The notes below the pieces were generated by a model, which was given only the letters and a program-made list of their open reading frames with translations, was not told the DNA's origin and did not search any database. Positions 1 through 8,050 of a stretch of DNA of 64,000 nt are shown here, in pieces. A program made the position numbers and the translations under genes. Numbering within the stretch: position 1 is the stretch's first letter; the number at the start of each line of letters is the position of its first letter. This stretch comes from Nocardia tengchongensis. GTDB taxonomy: Bacteria; Actinomycetota; Actinomycetes; Mycobacteriales; Mycobacteriaceae. Location: the NCBI RefSeq assembly GCF_018362975.1, contig NZ_CP074371.1:6200001-6264000 (forward strand). The letters are read 5' to 3'.

Positions 1-1
1 C

Positions 2-337
2 GGCGTCGACTACGCCGCCTACGACGCGGCCGCCAAAGGCGTTCCGCTGCGGGTCATCTCCCCCACCTCGGGCACCATCATCACCCCGCGCCCGGTGTTC
101 ATCCTGAACACCACCAAGAATCCGGCCGCCGCGAAAGCGCTGGTGGACTACATGTTCACGCCCGAGGCCCAGCAGATCTCCGCGGCCCACAAGATGATTC
201 CCGCCCGCACCGACATCGCTGTGGCGCCAGGCACCCGCACCTACGACGAGGTCAAGCAGCTGCCCTTCTCCTGGGACCAGATCAAGGGCAACGGCGCGGC
301 GATCCTCACCGAATTCACCCAGCGCTACCTGCACTGA
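2..337 (+). CDS. C-terminal end of an ABC transporter substrate-binding protein (partial)
   Basis: Only the last 111 residues are in the window; the gene starts upstream and no start codon is claimed. The reading frame is open from base 2. The fragment has the usual closing part of periplasmic-type solute-binding proteins of the Fe(III)/2-aminoethylphosphonate class: a strand ending in the segment TPRPVFIL, then a helix with KNPAAAKALVDY and FTPEAQQ, the 'final-lobe' region in which imported proteins keep the phrase 'add the remaining sites to the end of the feed'. The substrate (ferric iron, phosphonate or other) cannot be told from this part. Permease and ATPase genes do not follow; the next gene is on the other strand, so any transport partners would lie upstream, outside the window. 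Confidence 0.75.
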   Translation, partial: GVDYAAYDAAAKGVPLRVISPTSGTIITPRPVFILNTTKNPAAAKALVDYMFTPEAQQISAAHKMIPARTDIAVAPGTRTYDEVKQLPFSWDQIKGNGAAILTEFTQRYLH

Positions 338-346
338 GCGCCGGAC

Positions 347-727
347 TCAGCCGCGGCCGTGCGCCCGCTCGTAGGCTTCGCGCGCGGCGGCCGCGCGGTC
401 GCGTTCGCGCTGATCCGCCAACGCCGGATCGAGACCGTGCTTGGCCAGGCGGGCCCGCCGGAACACGTACATGAGCGCGGCCGTGAAGTAGATGAGCGGC
501 AGATACAGCAGCGCCATCATGGCCAGGCCCATCCACAGCGGACCGGGGATCAGCAGGAACAGGCACAGCGGCGGAATGATCGGAATCAGGATGCGCAGCA
601 TGTACCGCCGCGCCGCGCCCGGTCCGGTCAGATCGTCGAGGATCCACTGGTTCATCGACGCCGGCAGGGTGCCGCCCGCGATATAGCGCAGGCGCTGCCA
701 GGGATTCGGGGTGGTCGGCTCGCTCAT
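347..727 (-). CDS. DUF5313 family membrane protein
   Basis: A 126-residue protein with an N-terminal stretch (PNPWQRLRYIAGGTLP) and a W-I-x-D-D-L-T-G-P-G segment that match the DUF5313 family known from mycobacteria and nocardiae. Two hydrophobic segments follow, at about residues 43-63 and 68-88, separated by a short PGPLW turn, so a hairpin membrane topology is likely. The tail from residue 90 is charged and rich in Ala and Arg. Function is unknown. The ATG shares one base with the TGA of the upstream SulP gene (TGATG), so translation is probably coupled to it. It is the last gene of the pckG-SulP-DUF5313 run and stops 10 bases from the convergent solute-binding protein gene. Confidence 0.8.
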   Translation of the reverse strand: MSEPTTPNPWQRLRYIAGGTLPASMNQWILDDLTGPGAARRYMLRILIPIIPPLCLFLLIPGPLWMGLAMMALLYLPLIYFTAALMYVFRRARLAKHGLDPALADQRERDRAAAAREAYERAHGRG

Positions 728-2367
728 CAGTGACTGCTTTCGGCGGGACGGGATACGAGTTCGCGGGCGACCGCGATGGCGTCGGGGGTTTGATCGAACA
801 GGTGGCCGGGCCCGCTGCCGGGCAACGCGCCGACGGCCGCCAGCGTGCGCAGGTGGTCCTCGCGCAGGCCCGACATCAGCACGGTGATGCCGCGGTGCTC
901 GAGTTTACCGATGGCGTCGCGCAGGGTGAGCGCACCGGTGGTGTCGAGCGCGGTGAGATGAGACATGCGCAGGATGACTACCCGTACCTGCGATACCTCG
1001 GCCAGTTCCAGCAGGAAGCGGTGCGCGGCGGCGAAGAACAGCGGCCCGTCGAGACGGTAGGCCACGATGTGGTCGTGCAGCAGCTGGTGTTCTTCGTCCA
1101 GATGGTCGGCGTCGTCGAGCGGAATCTGGTGCAGCCGCGCCTCTTTGGCGACCGAACGCAGGGCCAGCAGCACCGCGATACCCACGCCCACCGCGACCGC
1201 GCTGACCAGGTCCATGGCGACGGTGACCCCGAAGGTGATCGTCATGATCGCGGCATCACCGCGGGAGGCGCGGGCGATGGCGGCCAGCGAGGCGGTCTCG
1301 ACCATGCGCACGGTGGTGGCCAGCAGCACCCCGGCAAGGGCGGCCACGGGAATCGCGGCGACCAAACCGGTGGCGAGGAACACGATGGCGGCCAGCACGA
1401 CCGCGTGGATGAGCGCGGCGAGCCGGGTGCGTGCACCGGAGCGCACATTGACCGCGGTGCGCGCGATGGCGCCGGTGGCGGGCACCCCGCCGAACATGGG
1501 CGCGGCGATATTGGCCAGCCCCTGGCCGAACAGCTCGCGGTCGGGATCGTGGCGGCCGCCCACGGCCATGGAATCGGCCGCGGTCGCCGACAGCAGCGAT
1601 TCCAGCGCCGCCAGCGCGGCCACCGCCAGCGCCGGTGCGATCAGCGAACCCAGCTGGTCCAGGTGTACGAAATCCAGTGTGGGCGCCGGTAGTCCGGACG
1701 GGATGGGCCCGATCAGGGTCAGGTCCAAGTGGAAAAGCTTGACTGCCAGCGTCGCCAGCACCACGGTGAGCAGCGCGAACGGCAGCCGCGGCAGGTAGCG
1801 GCCGCCGATCAGGACCACCGCCGCGACCAGCAGCGCCGTCGCCGGCGACACCCAGTTCGGCCCGGAGGCGAACTGCCGCACCGCATCCCAGGCCGACTGC
1901 CACACCTTGTCCCCGTGCGCGTGCGCCACCCCGAGCGCGGACGGGAACTGCTGCAGCGCGATGACCACCGCGATCCCCGCGGTGAAACCCTCGATCACCG
2001 GGGCGGGCATGTAGCGCACCGCGCGCCCGACCCCGGCGATCGCGAGCACCACCAGCACGAGCCCGGCCAGCAGCCCCACGGCCAGCACCCCGCTCGCTCC
2101 GTGCCGATGGAAGATCGGAACCAGCACCACGGTCATCGCGCCCGTGGGCCCGGTGACCTGGAACCGGGAGCCGCCGAACACCGCGGCGATCGCGCCCGCC
2201 ACCACCGCGGTCGCCAGTCCGGCGGCCGCGCCGAGCCCGGAGCTGATGCCGAAGCCCAGCGCCAGCGGCAGTGCGACCAGCGCGACAACCAGTCCGGCCA
2301 GCAGGTCCGCGCCCGGGGCGCGCACGGCGGGGAACCAGTCCGCGCGGTTCGGCAGCAGGTTGGCCAC
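727..2367 (-). CDS. SulP family inorganic anion transporter
   Basis: About 546 residues. The membrane part carries the SulP signature around VTGPTGAMTVVL and a long series of hydrophobic helices, and the last 110 or so residues form a STAS domain (RMSHLTALDTTG region) like that of sulfate/bicarbonate SulP carriers. SulP proteins move sulfate, bicarbonate, or dicarboxylates with H+ or Na+ across the inner membrane; the substrate here is not determined. A longer reading frame reaches to 2460, but that extension lies inside pckG and is Arg-rich shadow sequence. I chose the GTG at 2367, two bases past the pckG stop, giving the N terminus ANLLPNRADWFPA. No clear ribosome binding site precedes it, which fits coupling to pckG translation. 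Linkage to PEP carboxykinase would make bicarbonate or dicarboxylate transport attractive, but this is inference. Confidence 0.88.
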   Translation of the reverse strand: MANLLPNRADWFPAVRAPGADLLAGLVVALVALPLALGFGISSGLGAAAGLATAVVAGAIAAVFGGSRFQVTGPTGAMTVVLVPIFHRHGASGVLAVGLLAGLVLVVLAIAGVGRAVRYMPAPVIEGFTAGIAVVIALQQFPSALGVAHAHGDKVWQSAWDAVRQFASGPNWVSPATALLVAAVVLIGGRYLPRLPFALLTVVLATLAVKLFHLDLTLIGPIPSGLPAPTLDFVHLDQLGSLIAPALAVAALAALESLLSATAADSMAVGGRHDPDRELFGQGLANIAAPMFGGVPATGAIARTAVNVRSGARTRLAALIHAVVLAAIVFLATGLVAAIPVAALAGVLLATTVRMVETASLAAIARASRGDAAIMTITFGVTVAMDLVSAVAVGVGIAVLLALRSVAKEARLHQIPLDDADHLDEEHQLLHDHIVAYRLDGPLFFAAAHRFLLELAEVSQVRVVILRMSHLTALDTTGALTLRDAIGKLEHRGITVLMSGLREDHLRTLAAVGALPGSGPGHLFDQTPDAIAVARELVSRPAESSH

Positions 2368-2369
2368 GG

Positions 2370-4202
2370 TCAGAGCGCTTCGGCCAGACGGAGTTTCAGC
2401 GCGGCGAGCTCGGCGCGCAGGGCGTCGGGCAGCCGGTTGCCGCCGATGGTGGCGTACCACTCGTCAATGGATTCCAGCTCGCGCACCCATTCCTCCACGT
2501 CCACGGTCAGCGCCGCGTCGGTCAGGCCCCGGTAGCCCGCACCCAGGCCCTCGAGGTCGAGGTCGGCGGCGGTGGGGACGTAACCGATGGGGGTGCGCTG
2601 CGCACCGGCGGTGCCGTCGAGGCGTTCGATGGCCCATTTCAGCACGCGCACGTTGTCGCCGAAGCCGGGCCACAGGAACTTGCCGTCGGCGCTGCGGCGG
2701 AACCAGTTGACCTGGAAGATCTTCGGCAATTGCGCGCCCTCGCGCGCGCCCATCGCCAACCAGTGCGCGAAGTAGTCGCCCACGTGGTACCCGAGGAACG
2801 GCAGCATCGCCATGGGATCGCGGCGCACCACGCCGACCGCGCCGGCGGCGGCCGCGGTGGTCTCCGAGGACAGCACCGAGGCGGTGAAAACGCCGTGTGT
2901 CCAGTCGAAGGACTCGGCGACCAGCGGGATCGTGGTGGCGCGGCGGCCGCCGAAGAAGATGGCCGAGATCGGCACGCCGCGGGGGTCGTTCCATTCCGGG
3001 GCCACCGAGGGGCACTGCTCGATGGGCGTGCAGTAGCGCGAATTCGGGTGCGCGGCCAGGGTTCCCGAGGCCGGCGTCCAGTCGTTGCCGCGCCAGTCGA
3101 TCAGGTGGGCCGGGGGCTGCTCGGTAAGGCCTTCCCACCAGGCGTCGCCGCCGTCGGTGCGGGCGGTATTGGTGAAGATGGAGTTGCCCGCCTCGATGGT
3201 GGCGATGGCGTTGGGATTGGTCTTGGCGCCGGTTCCCGGTGCGACACCGAAGAATCCGGCCTCCGGATTCACGGCGTAGAGCCGTCCGTCGGCGCCGAAG
3301 CGCATCCAGGCGATGTCGTCGCCCACGGTCTCGGCCTGCCAGCCGGGCAGGGTGGGTTCGAGCATGGCGAGGTTGGTCTTGCCGCACGACGACGGGAACG
3401 CCGCGGCGATGTAATGCGTCTTGCCCTGCGGCGAAGTGAGTTTCAGGATGAGCATGTGCTCGGCCAGCCAGCCCTCGTCGCGGCCGATGACCGAGGCGAT
3501 GCGCAGCGCGAAGCACTTCTTGCCCAGCAGCGCGTTGCCGCCGTAGCCGGAGCCGTAGCTCCAGATGGCGCGGCTCTCGGGGAAGTGCGCGATGTATTTG
3601 GTCTTGTCGCACGGCCATGGCACATCGGCCTGCCCCGGCGACAGCGGCGCGCCCACCGAGTGCAGGCACTGCACGAATTCGGTGCCGGCGGTGAGCTGTT
3701 CCCAGACCTGGGTGCCCGAGCGGGTCATGATCTGCATGGAGACCGCGACATACGCCGAATCGGTGATCTGCACACCGTATTTCGGTTCGCCCGCGTCGAG
3801 CGGGCCCATACAGAACGCGATCACGTACATCGTGCGCCCGGCCATCGCGCCGCGGTAGTGCTCGGTCAGCACGGTGCGCATATCGACCGGGTCCACCCAG
3901 TTGTTGGTGGGCCCCGCGTCGCTCTCGTGCTCGGAGCAGATGAAGGTCCGGTCCTCCACACGCGCCACGTCGTCGGGATCGGACACGCACCAGAAGGAAT
4001 TGGGTTTCGCCGACAGCGCGACGAACGTGCCCTTGTCGACCAGTTCGCCGGTGAGTCGATCCCACTCGTCGCGGGACCCGTCGCAGTAGACGATCTGCTC
4101 GGGCGTGGTCAACTCGGCGACCTCGGCGACCCAGGCCGCGATGTCGGGATGCGCGCTCGGCGCCGCAGTGGTTGCGAGGGTGGCGGTAGGACGTTCGGGC
4201 AC
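2370..4202 (-). CDS. pckG: phosphoenolpyruvate carboxykinase (GTP)
   Basis: About 610 residues, the usual size for the GTP-dependent enzyme. It converts oxaloacetate and GTP to phosphoenolpyruvate, CO2 and GDP in the cytoplasm, the entry step to gluconeogenesis. The P-loop with the reactive cysteine ([12 protein letters not shown]), the GDDIAWM segment and the [18 protein letters not shown] region that bind metal, PEP and nucleotide are all present. The frame could start at a TTG at 4226, but the GTG at 4202 is preceded by AGAGAGG at a good distance and gives the family's usual N terminus, so I use it. An AT-rich promoter region with a short palindrome lies just upstream (4236-4249). The SulP gene begins two bases after its stop, so both are likely on one transcript. 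Confidence 0.96.
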   Translation of the reverse strand: MPERPTATLATTAAPSAHPDIAAWVAEVAELTTPEQIVYCDGSRDEWDRLTGELVDKGTFVALSAKPNSFWCVSDPDDVARVEDRTFICSEHESDAGPTNNWVDPVDMRTVLTEHYRGAMAGRTMYVIAFCMGPLDAGEPKYGVQITDSAYVAVSMQIMTRSGTQVWEQLTAGTEFVQCLHSVGAPLSPGQADVPWPCDKTKYIAHFPESRAIWSYGSGYGGNALLGKKCFALRIASVIGRDEGWLAEHMLILKLTSPQGKTHYIAAAFPSSCGKTNLAMLEPTLPGWQAETVGDDIAWMRFGADGRLYAVNPEAGFFGVAPGTGAKTNPNAIATIEAGNSIFTNTARTDGGDAWWEGLTEQPPAHLIDWRGNDWTPASGTLAAHPNSRYCTPIEQCPSVAPEWNDPRGVPISAIFFGGRRATTIPLVAESFDWTHGVFTASVLSSETTAAAAGAVGVVRRDPMAMLPFLGYHVGDYFAHWLAMGAREGAQLPKIFQVNWFRRSADGKFLWPGFGDNVRVLKWAIERLDGTAGAQRTPIGYVPTAADLDLEGLGAGYRGLTDAALTVDVEEWVRELESIDEWYATIGGNRLPDALRAELAALKLRLAEAL

Positions 4203-4235
4203 GGCGAACCTCTCTTCACGAAACAACTAGGTTTA

Positions 4236-4249
4236 TATTTTAGAAAATA
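4236..4249. promoter_or_regulatory. AT-rich palindrome in the pckG promoter
   Basis: TATTTT and AAAATA form a perfect 6-bp inverted repeat around AG, inside the only markedly AT-rich patch of the first 7 kb. It lies 34-47 bases ahead of the chosen pckG start and 47 bases past the arsR stop. It could be the -10 region, an operator, or both. Which regulator might bind is unknown. Confidence 0.4.
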
Positions 4250-4296
4250 CGCAATCAGTTGGTGCACAGACCCCCGAAAAGAGCGATCCGGTGCCG

Positions 4297-4626
4297 CTAC
4301 GCGGAGTATTCGAGCGCTTCCGCCTGACCGGTGACGACACCGGTGAGAATGGCGCGCGCGACCGCGAGCAGTTCCGCGACCTGCGGAGAGGTGAGTTGGT
4401 ACGTGACCGAGAGCCCTTCGCGGCGGGCGACGACCAGTCCGGCGCGACGCAGAATCGACAGCTGCTGCGACAGATTCGCGGCCTCGACGCCGATCTCGGT
4501 GAGCATCTCCGAGACCGCGTACTCGCGCTGACTGAGCAGTTCCAGCACCCGGATCCGTACCGGGTGGCCGAGCGTTTTGAAGAAGTCCGCCTTCATTTGA
4601 TAGAGCGGCCGTTGCTGTCCTGGCAT
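4297..4626 (-). CDS. ArsR family transcriptional regulator
   Basis: A 109-residue winged-helix protein of the ArsR/SmtB class. Residues 15-90 hold the fold: KTLGHPVRIRVLELLSQ (helix 2), then AVSEMLTEIGVEAANLSQQLSILRRAGLV (recognition helix) and the beta wing RREGLSVTYQL. The classical metal-binding ELCVCDL motif is absent and the protein has no cysteine, so arsenite or similar sensing through thiols is unlikely; a small molecule or redox-independent signal is more probable. It is divergent from the alpha/beta hydrolase gene at 4757, with a nested inverted repeat in the shared promoter region, so control of itself and that hydrolase is likely. It reads towards pckG, so read-through into that operon is possible. 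Confidence 0.9.
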   Translation of the reverse strand: MPGQQRPLYQMKADFFKTLGHPVRIRVLELLSQREYAVSEMLTEIGVEAANLSQQLSILRRAGLVVARREGLSVTYQLTSPQVAELLAVARAILTGVVTGQAEALEYSA

Positions 4627-4681
4627 GTGCGAGCCACTCCTTCCGAGGGCGGGTGGGCGTCCGGCGGGCAGCCGACCCGGT

Positions 4682-4710
4682 GATTGCAGAGTTTAGCAAA
4701 CAGGACAATC
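4682..4710. promoter_or_regulatory. nested inverted repeat in the arsR/hydrolase divergent promoter
   Basis: An outer pair GATTG/CAATC (4682-4686 and 4706-4710) and an inner pair GTTT/AAAC (4691-4694, 4698-4701) share the same centre at 4696. The site lies 56 bases from the arsR start and 47 bases from the hydrolase start, in a patch of lower GC. A symmetric site of this size between a winged-helix regulator and its divergent neighbour is a good candidate ArsR operator. Binding is inferred. Confidence 0.5.
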
Positions 4711-4756
4711 ATGCTAGGTTCGGTCGTTCCCCGGACCGCCCACAGGAAGACCGAAC

Positions 4757-5569
4757 GTGCCCATCGCCACCCTCAACGGGATTCGCCTCAACTACGACGT
4801 CACCGGCACCGGCCCCCTGGCCGTCCTGGTCATGGGCACCGGCAGCCCCGGCCGGGTCTGGCGCACGTATCAGGTTCCAGCCCTGGTGAAAGCGGGCTTC
4901 CGCGTCGCGACCTTCGACAATCGCGGCATCGCGCCCTCGGAGGAGAGCGCGCACGGCATGCGCATCGAGGACCTGGTCGCCGACACCGCCGCGCTGATCG
5001 AACTGCTCGGCGGGCCCGCGTACGTGGTCGGCACCTCGCTGGGCGCGCGCGTCACCCAGGAACTCGCGCTGGCCCGGCCGGATCTGGTGCGCAAGGCCGT
5101 CATGCTGGCCACCACCGGCCGGCCGCATCCGCTCGCGAGCAGCCTCAGCAAGGGCGAGCAGGCGTTGCAGCAGCAGGGTGTGAAGCTGCCGCCGGAGTAC
5201 GCGGCGGCGATCAAGGCGATGCTGAACCTGTCCCCCGCCACCATGGAATCCGATGAGTCCGCGCAACAGTGGCTCGACATCTTCGAATACTCGGCCAGCG
5301 TCGCGCCCGGCCCGGGCGTGCTGGCTCAGATGCGCATGGACCGTTCCCGTAACCGGCTCGCCGACTACGCCCGCATCACCGTGCCCAGCCTGGTGGTCGG
5401 GTTCGCCGACGACCGCATGCTGCCGCCGATGTTCGGCCGCGAGGTGGCCGACGCGATTCCCGGGGCCCGGTTCGTGGAGCTCGAGAAGTGCGGCCACTAC
5501 GGCTATCTGGAGCAGCCCGAGGCCGTCAACCGCACCATCATCGACTTCCTCCACGGCGCGAACGCCTGA
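4757..5569 (+). CDS. alpha/beta fold hydrolase
   Basis: A 270-residue alpha/beta hydrolase. Strand and motif order are typical: the oxyanion region [10 protein letters not shown] near residue 30, the nucleophile elbow GTSLGA with Ser near residue 95, the acid in the strand [12 protein letters not shown] near residue 215, and the histidine in [14 protein letters not shown] near residue 249. It may hydrolyse an ester, lactone or enol-lactone in the cytoplasm; the substrate is not evident. It has no signal peptide. The gene is divergent from the ArsR regulator and followed after 34 bases by yjdM, with which it could form a small operon. Confidence 0.88.
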   Translation: MPIATLNGIRLNYDVTGTGPLAVLVMGTGSPGRVWRTYQVPALVKAGFRVATFDNRGIAPSEESAHGMRIEDLVADTAALIELLGGPAYVVGTSLGARVTQELALARPDLVRKAVMLATTGRPHPLASSLSKGEQALQQQGVKLPPEYAAAIKAMLNLSPATMESDESAQQWLDIFEYSASVAPGPGVLAQMRMDRSRNRLADYARITVPSLVVGFADDRMLPPMFGREVADAIPGARFVELEKCGHYGYLEQPEAVNRTIIDFLHGANA

Positions 5570-5603
5570 GCCCCAGCACCTTCCACCCCGACAAGGAGCG
5601 ACC

Positions 5604-5948
5604 GTGACCGACGCGCTGCCGCCGTGCCCCGCCTGTGCGAGCGAATACACCTACGAGGTGGGCGGATTGCTGACCTGCCCGGAGTGCGCACACGAATGGA
5701 CCGCCGAGGCGGAGGCGGCCGCCGAGGACGGCGTCATCCGTGACGCCGTGGGCAATGTGCTCACCGACGGCGACACCGTCACGGTCATCAAGTCCCTGAA
5801 GGTGAAGGGCAGCCCGACCGGCATCAAGGCGGGCACCAAGGTGCGCAATATCCGCCTCGTGCCCGGCGTCGGAGATCACGACATCGACTGCAAGGTCGAC
5901 GGCATCGGCGCGATGCAGCTGAAATCCAGTGTGGTGAAGAAGGTCTGA
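5604..5948 (+). CDS. yjdM: YjdM (PhnA-like) zinc ribbon protein
   Basis: A 114-residue protein with an N-terminal zinc ribbon (CPAC at residues 8-11 and CPEC near 27) and the C-terminal YjdM domain with [16 protein letters not shown] and the [12 protein letters not shown] strand. The family was once called PhnA, though it is not phosphonoacetate hydrolase; its role is unknown. The frame is open from 5253, but the upstream part is shadow of the hydrolase gene; the GTG at 5604 follows AAGGAGCGACC and gives the family N terminus. It lies 34 bases after the hydrolase and converges with the next gene, 8 bases away. Confidence 0.9.
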   Translation: MTDALPPCPACASEYTYEVGGLLTCPECAHEWTAEAEAAAEDGVIRDAVGNVLTDGDTVTVIKSLKVKGSPTGIKAGTKVRNIRLVPGVGDHDIDCKVDGIGAMQLKSSVVKKV

Positions 5949-5956
5949 CGCACGGG

Positions 5957-7087
5957 TCAGTCGACGGGTTCCTGTTGGGTGGTGCAGTGGATGCCGCCGC
6001 CGCCCGCAGCGATGGCGTCGATATTGATCTGCACCACGCGCCGGTCCGGGAACAGGCGTTGCAGGGTGGACCGGGCGGCGGAATCGGTTTCGGGGTCGCC
6101 GAATTCGGGGGCGATGACGCCGCCGTTGCAGACATAGAAGTTGATGTACCCGGCGGCGAAGTCGTCGCCGGCGCCGCGGTAGCGCAATTCCGAAGGCGCT
6201 TCGAGGGTTTCGATCTCCAGCGGCCGGCCCTGCACGTCGGTGGCGCTGTGCAGGATGTCGAGGTGGCGGCGGGTGACGTCGTAGTCGAAGGATTCCTCGT
6301 TGTTGTCGAGCGCGGCGACCACCACGCCGGGACGGGCGAAGCGGGCGTAGAAGTCGGTGTGGCCGTCGGTGATGTCGTGCCCGGCGATGCCCGGCAGCCA
6401 GATCACCTTCTTGATCCCGAGCAGGTGGTCGAGCTCGGCCTCGACGTCGGACTTCTTCCAGCCCCGGTTCCGGTTGTCGTTCAGCACACAGGATTCGGTG
6501 ATGAGCGCGGTGCCCTCGCCGTCGACCTCGATGCCGCCGCCCTCGAGCACCAGATCGGTGTGCCCGGTCTGCACCCCGGCGCGGCCGTCGACGAAGGTGG
6601 CGACCTTGCTGTCCCGCTTGTGCTGCTGTTTGCCGCCCCAGCCGTTGAAGTTGAAGTCGACACCGGCCTTGCCGTGATTGCCGCGCACGAACACCGGGCC
6701 GGTGTCACGCATCCACAGATCGTCGAGGTCGGCGACGATGAGCTCGACGTCCGCGCCGCCGAGCAGGTTGCGCGCCAGGCCCAGTTCGTCCTGGCGCACC
6801 AGCATGGACACCGGTTCGAAGCGGGAGATGGTGGCGGCGATGGTGGCCAGGTTCTCGCGCACCTGCGGCAGCAGCCGGCGGCCCCAGATGGCTTCGCTCG
6901 CACCGAAAGCCATCCAGGTGCGCTTGTGGGGCGCGCCCTCGTCGGGCATGACGCCGGAATGGCCTTCGGCGGAACCGGTCGTGGGGTCGCCGTTGAACCA
7001 CGAGGAGATGGATCCGTCGCAGCCGGCGAGCAGTAGCCCGCCCATGGTCAATAGCCCGGATCGCATGAACCGGCGTCGTGGTTGCAT
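5957..7087 (-). CDS. exported agmatine deiminase family lipoprotein
   Basis: 376 residues. The first 23 hold a twin-arginine-like run (QPRRRFMRSG) and a lipobox LLAGC, so the protein is probably exported by Tat or Sec and lipid-anchored. The rest is the agmatine deiminase / peptidyl-arginine deiminase fold: a W-M-A-F region, DLWMRDTGPVFV near residue 130, FNGWGGK, GHTDLVLEGGGIEVDGEG, the GHTDF-like DITDGHTDFYA, and the catalytic cysteine in GGGGIHCTTQQ near residue 367. Members convert a guanidino group to a ureido group with release of ammonia. Most bacterial agmatine deiminases are cytoplasmic, so the export signal is unusual and suggests action on external agmatine or protein arginine. A palindrome (7217-7234) lies in its promoter region. 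Confidence 0.88.
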   Translation of the reverse strand: MQPRRRFMRSGLLTMGGLLLAGCDGSISSWFNGDPTTGSAEGHSGVMPDEGAPHKRTWMAFGASEAIWGRRLLPQVRENLATIAATISRFEPVSMLVRQDELGLARNLLGGADVELIVADLDDLWMRDTGPVFVRGNHGKAGVDFNFNGWGGKQQHKRDSKVATFVDGRAGVQTGHTDLVLEGGGIEVDGEGTALITESCVLNDNRNRGWKKSDVEAELDHLLGIKKVIWLPGIAGHDITDGHTDFYARFARPGVVVAALDNNEESFDYDVTRRHLDILHSATDVQGRPLEIETLEAPSELRYRGAGDDFAAGYINFYVCNGGVIAPEFGDPETDSAARSTLQRLFPDRRVVQINIDAIAAGGGGIHCTTQQEPVD

Positions 7088-7216
7088 CTCGCAGTCTCCT
7101 TGTGTGAGGAAACGGCGCGGGGTTCCCTACTCCGGCGCGCTGAATCCGATGAACCCGCTGGTGAAACGGCCGTCCGCACATGACGACCCGAGCCGGGCAC
7201 CAGCGACTCTAATCTC

Positions 7217-7234
7217 TGACTGAATTTTCAGTCA
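7217..7234. promoter_or_regulatory. 18-bp TetR-type palindrome
   Basis: TGACTGAA and TTCAGTCA form perfect 8-bp arms around TT. On the minus strand the site overlaps a TTGACT that could be the -35 element of the agmatine deiminase-like gene. The size and symmetry fit a TetR-family operator, but no TetR gene is adjacent, so the regulator would act from elsewhere. Confidence 0.5.
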
Positions 7235-7291
7235 AGGACGGATCGTGTGATCCAGCTCCCGTCGGACCAGGCGAGCGTCACACTCGAAAGG

Positions 7292-7773
7292 ATGACCACC
7301 GCCCGCATTTCCGCCTCTCTGGCCGCCGCGCCCGCGCGGGCCTACGGACCGGCCTCGTGCGTCCCCGGCGACCCCACCCGCCCCACCGGTGAGCTGTTCG
7401 CCACCACCAACACCGCCACCATCACCGACCCCGCCGACCCGCGCCTGAACGATCGCCTGGAACTGCTCGAACTGGACGAGAGCTTCACCGCCCTGACCGA
7501 ATTGGCGCTCCCGTCGCCTCGCGACCGGTCGACGGCATCGCCTGGTCCGCCGACCCCGTGGTGGCCGAGCGCCTGGGCGGCGGTTCCTTCACCGAATCCG
7601 GCGACCTGATCCTGGTGGCCGACCGCACCGACGAGACCCTCATCCGAAACTTCGTGACCGATCTGGGCGGAACCTGGGATGCCAGCCAATTCCGTTACGG
7701 CGACCGCGAATTCGTCGGCCAACCGGAACCGACGCCCTGCCCTGCGCGGTGTGACACCCCCGCCGCCCGCTAG
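7292..7773 (+). pseudogene. hypothetical protein, broken by a one-base frameshift
   Basis: The frame from ATG 7292 reads to about 7505 (ending in DESFTALTELAL). The natural continuation is then in the preceding frame, PVDGIAWSADPVV and GSFTESGDLILVADRTDE, to the TAG at 7771. The total length is one base short of a multiple of three, so one base is missing near 7505, in a C-rich context. Joined, it encodes about 160 residues with many acidic and Thr residues and no signal peptide or motif that I recognise. Both parts show good third-position GC bias, so this is a real gene. Whether it is broken in the organism or only in the assembly cannot be told here. Confidence 0.55.
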
Positions 7774-7943
7774 TCGGCCCGATCCTCCTCCAGAAAGATC
7801 CGCAACCCCTCCCCGATCTTCCCCGCGGCATTCTCCAACTGCTCCGGCGACAACACTTTCCCGAACGACGCCGCCTTCAGCAGCTGCCGCTGCACCTCTT
7901 TGAGGTTCATCGTCGCCCAGTCGCGTCGTGAGAGTTCCGGCAT
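7770..7943 (-). CDS. small hypothetical protein behind a LexA-type box
   Basis: A 57-residue soluble, charged protein, starting PELSRRDWATMNLKEVQ and ending FLEEDRAD. It is predicted to be mostly helical, with no cysteine and no membrane segment. I do not recognise the family. The ATG at 7943 is chosen over the ATG at 7955 because it leaves room for the promoter. A near-perfect actinobacterial SOS box lies 22 bases upstream, which suggests induction by DNA damage. The stop overlaps the stop of the convergent hypothetical gene by a few bases. It could be only an open frame, but its composition looks coding. Confidence 0.5.
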   Translation of the reverse strand: MPELSRRDWATMNLKEVQRQLLKAASFGKVLSPEQLENAAGKIGEGLRIFLEEDRAD

Positions 7944-7964
7944 GGCCCGGAACACTACCTCGAG

Positions 7965-7980
7965 TAGAACGTTTGTTCGA
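7965..7980. promoter_or_regulatory. candidate LexA (SOS) box
   Basis: TAGAACGTTTGTTCGA matches the actinobacterial LexA consensus TCGAAC-N4-GTTCGA at 11 of 12 fixed positions, with only the second base different. It is 22 bases upstream of the small minus-strand gene (start 7943) and 71 bases upstream of the GtrA gene (start 8051). Position favours control of the small gene, but either or both may be regulated. Confidence 0.6.
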
Positions 7981-8050
7981 GTGGTTGCGTGACAGCGCCG
8001 CGTCAGGTCGGTGTCAGGTCCGTGTAAGCGGGGTTGGCGACTGTAGTGGC

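Noticed and set aside
2368..2460. Longer N terminus of the SulP transporter (31 more residues)
   Set aside because: This part lies inside pckG and is Arg- and Ala-rich shadow sequence; the GTG at 2367 gives a normal family start.
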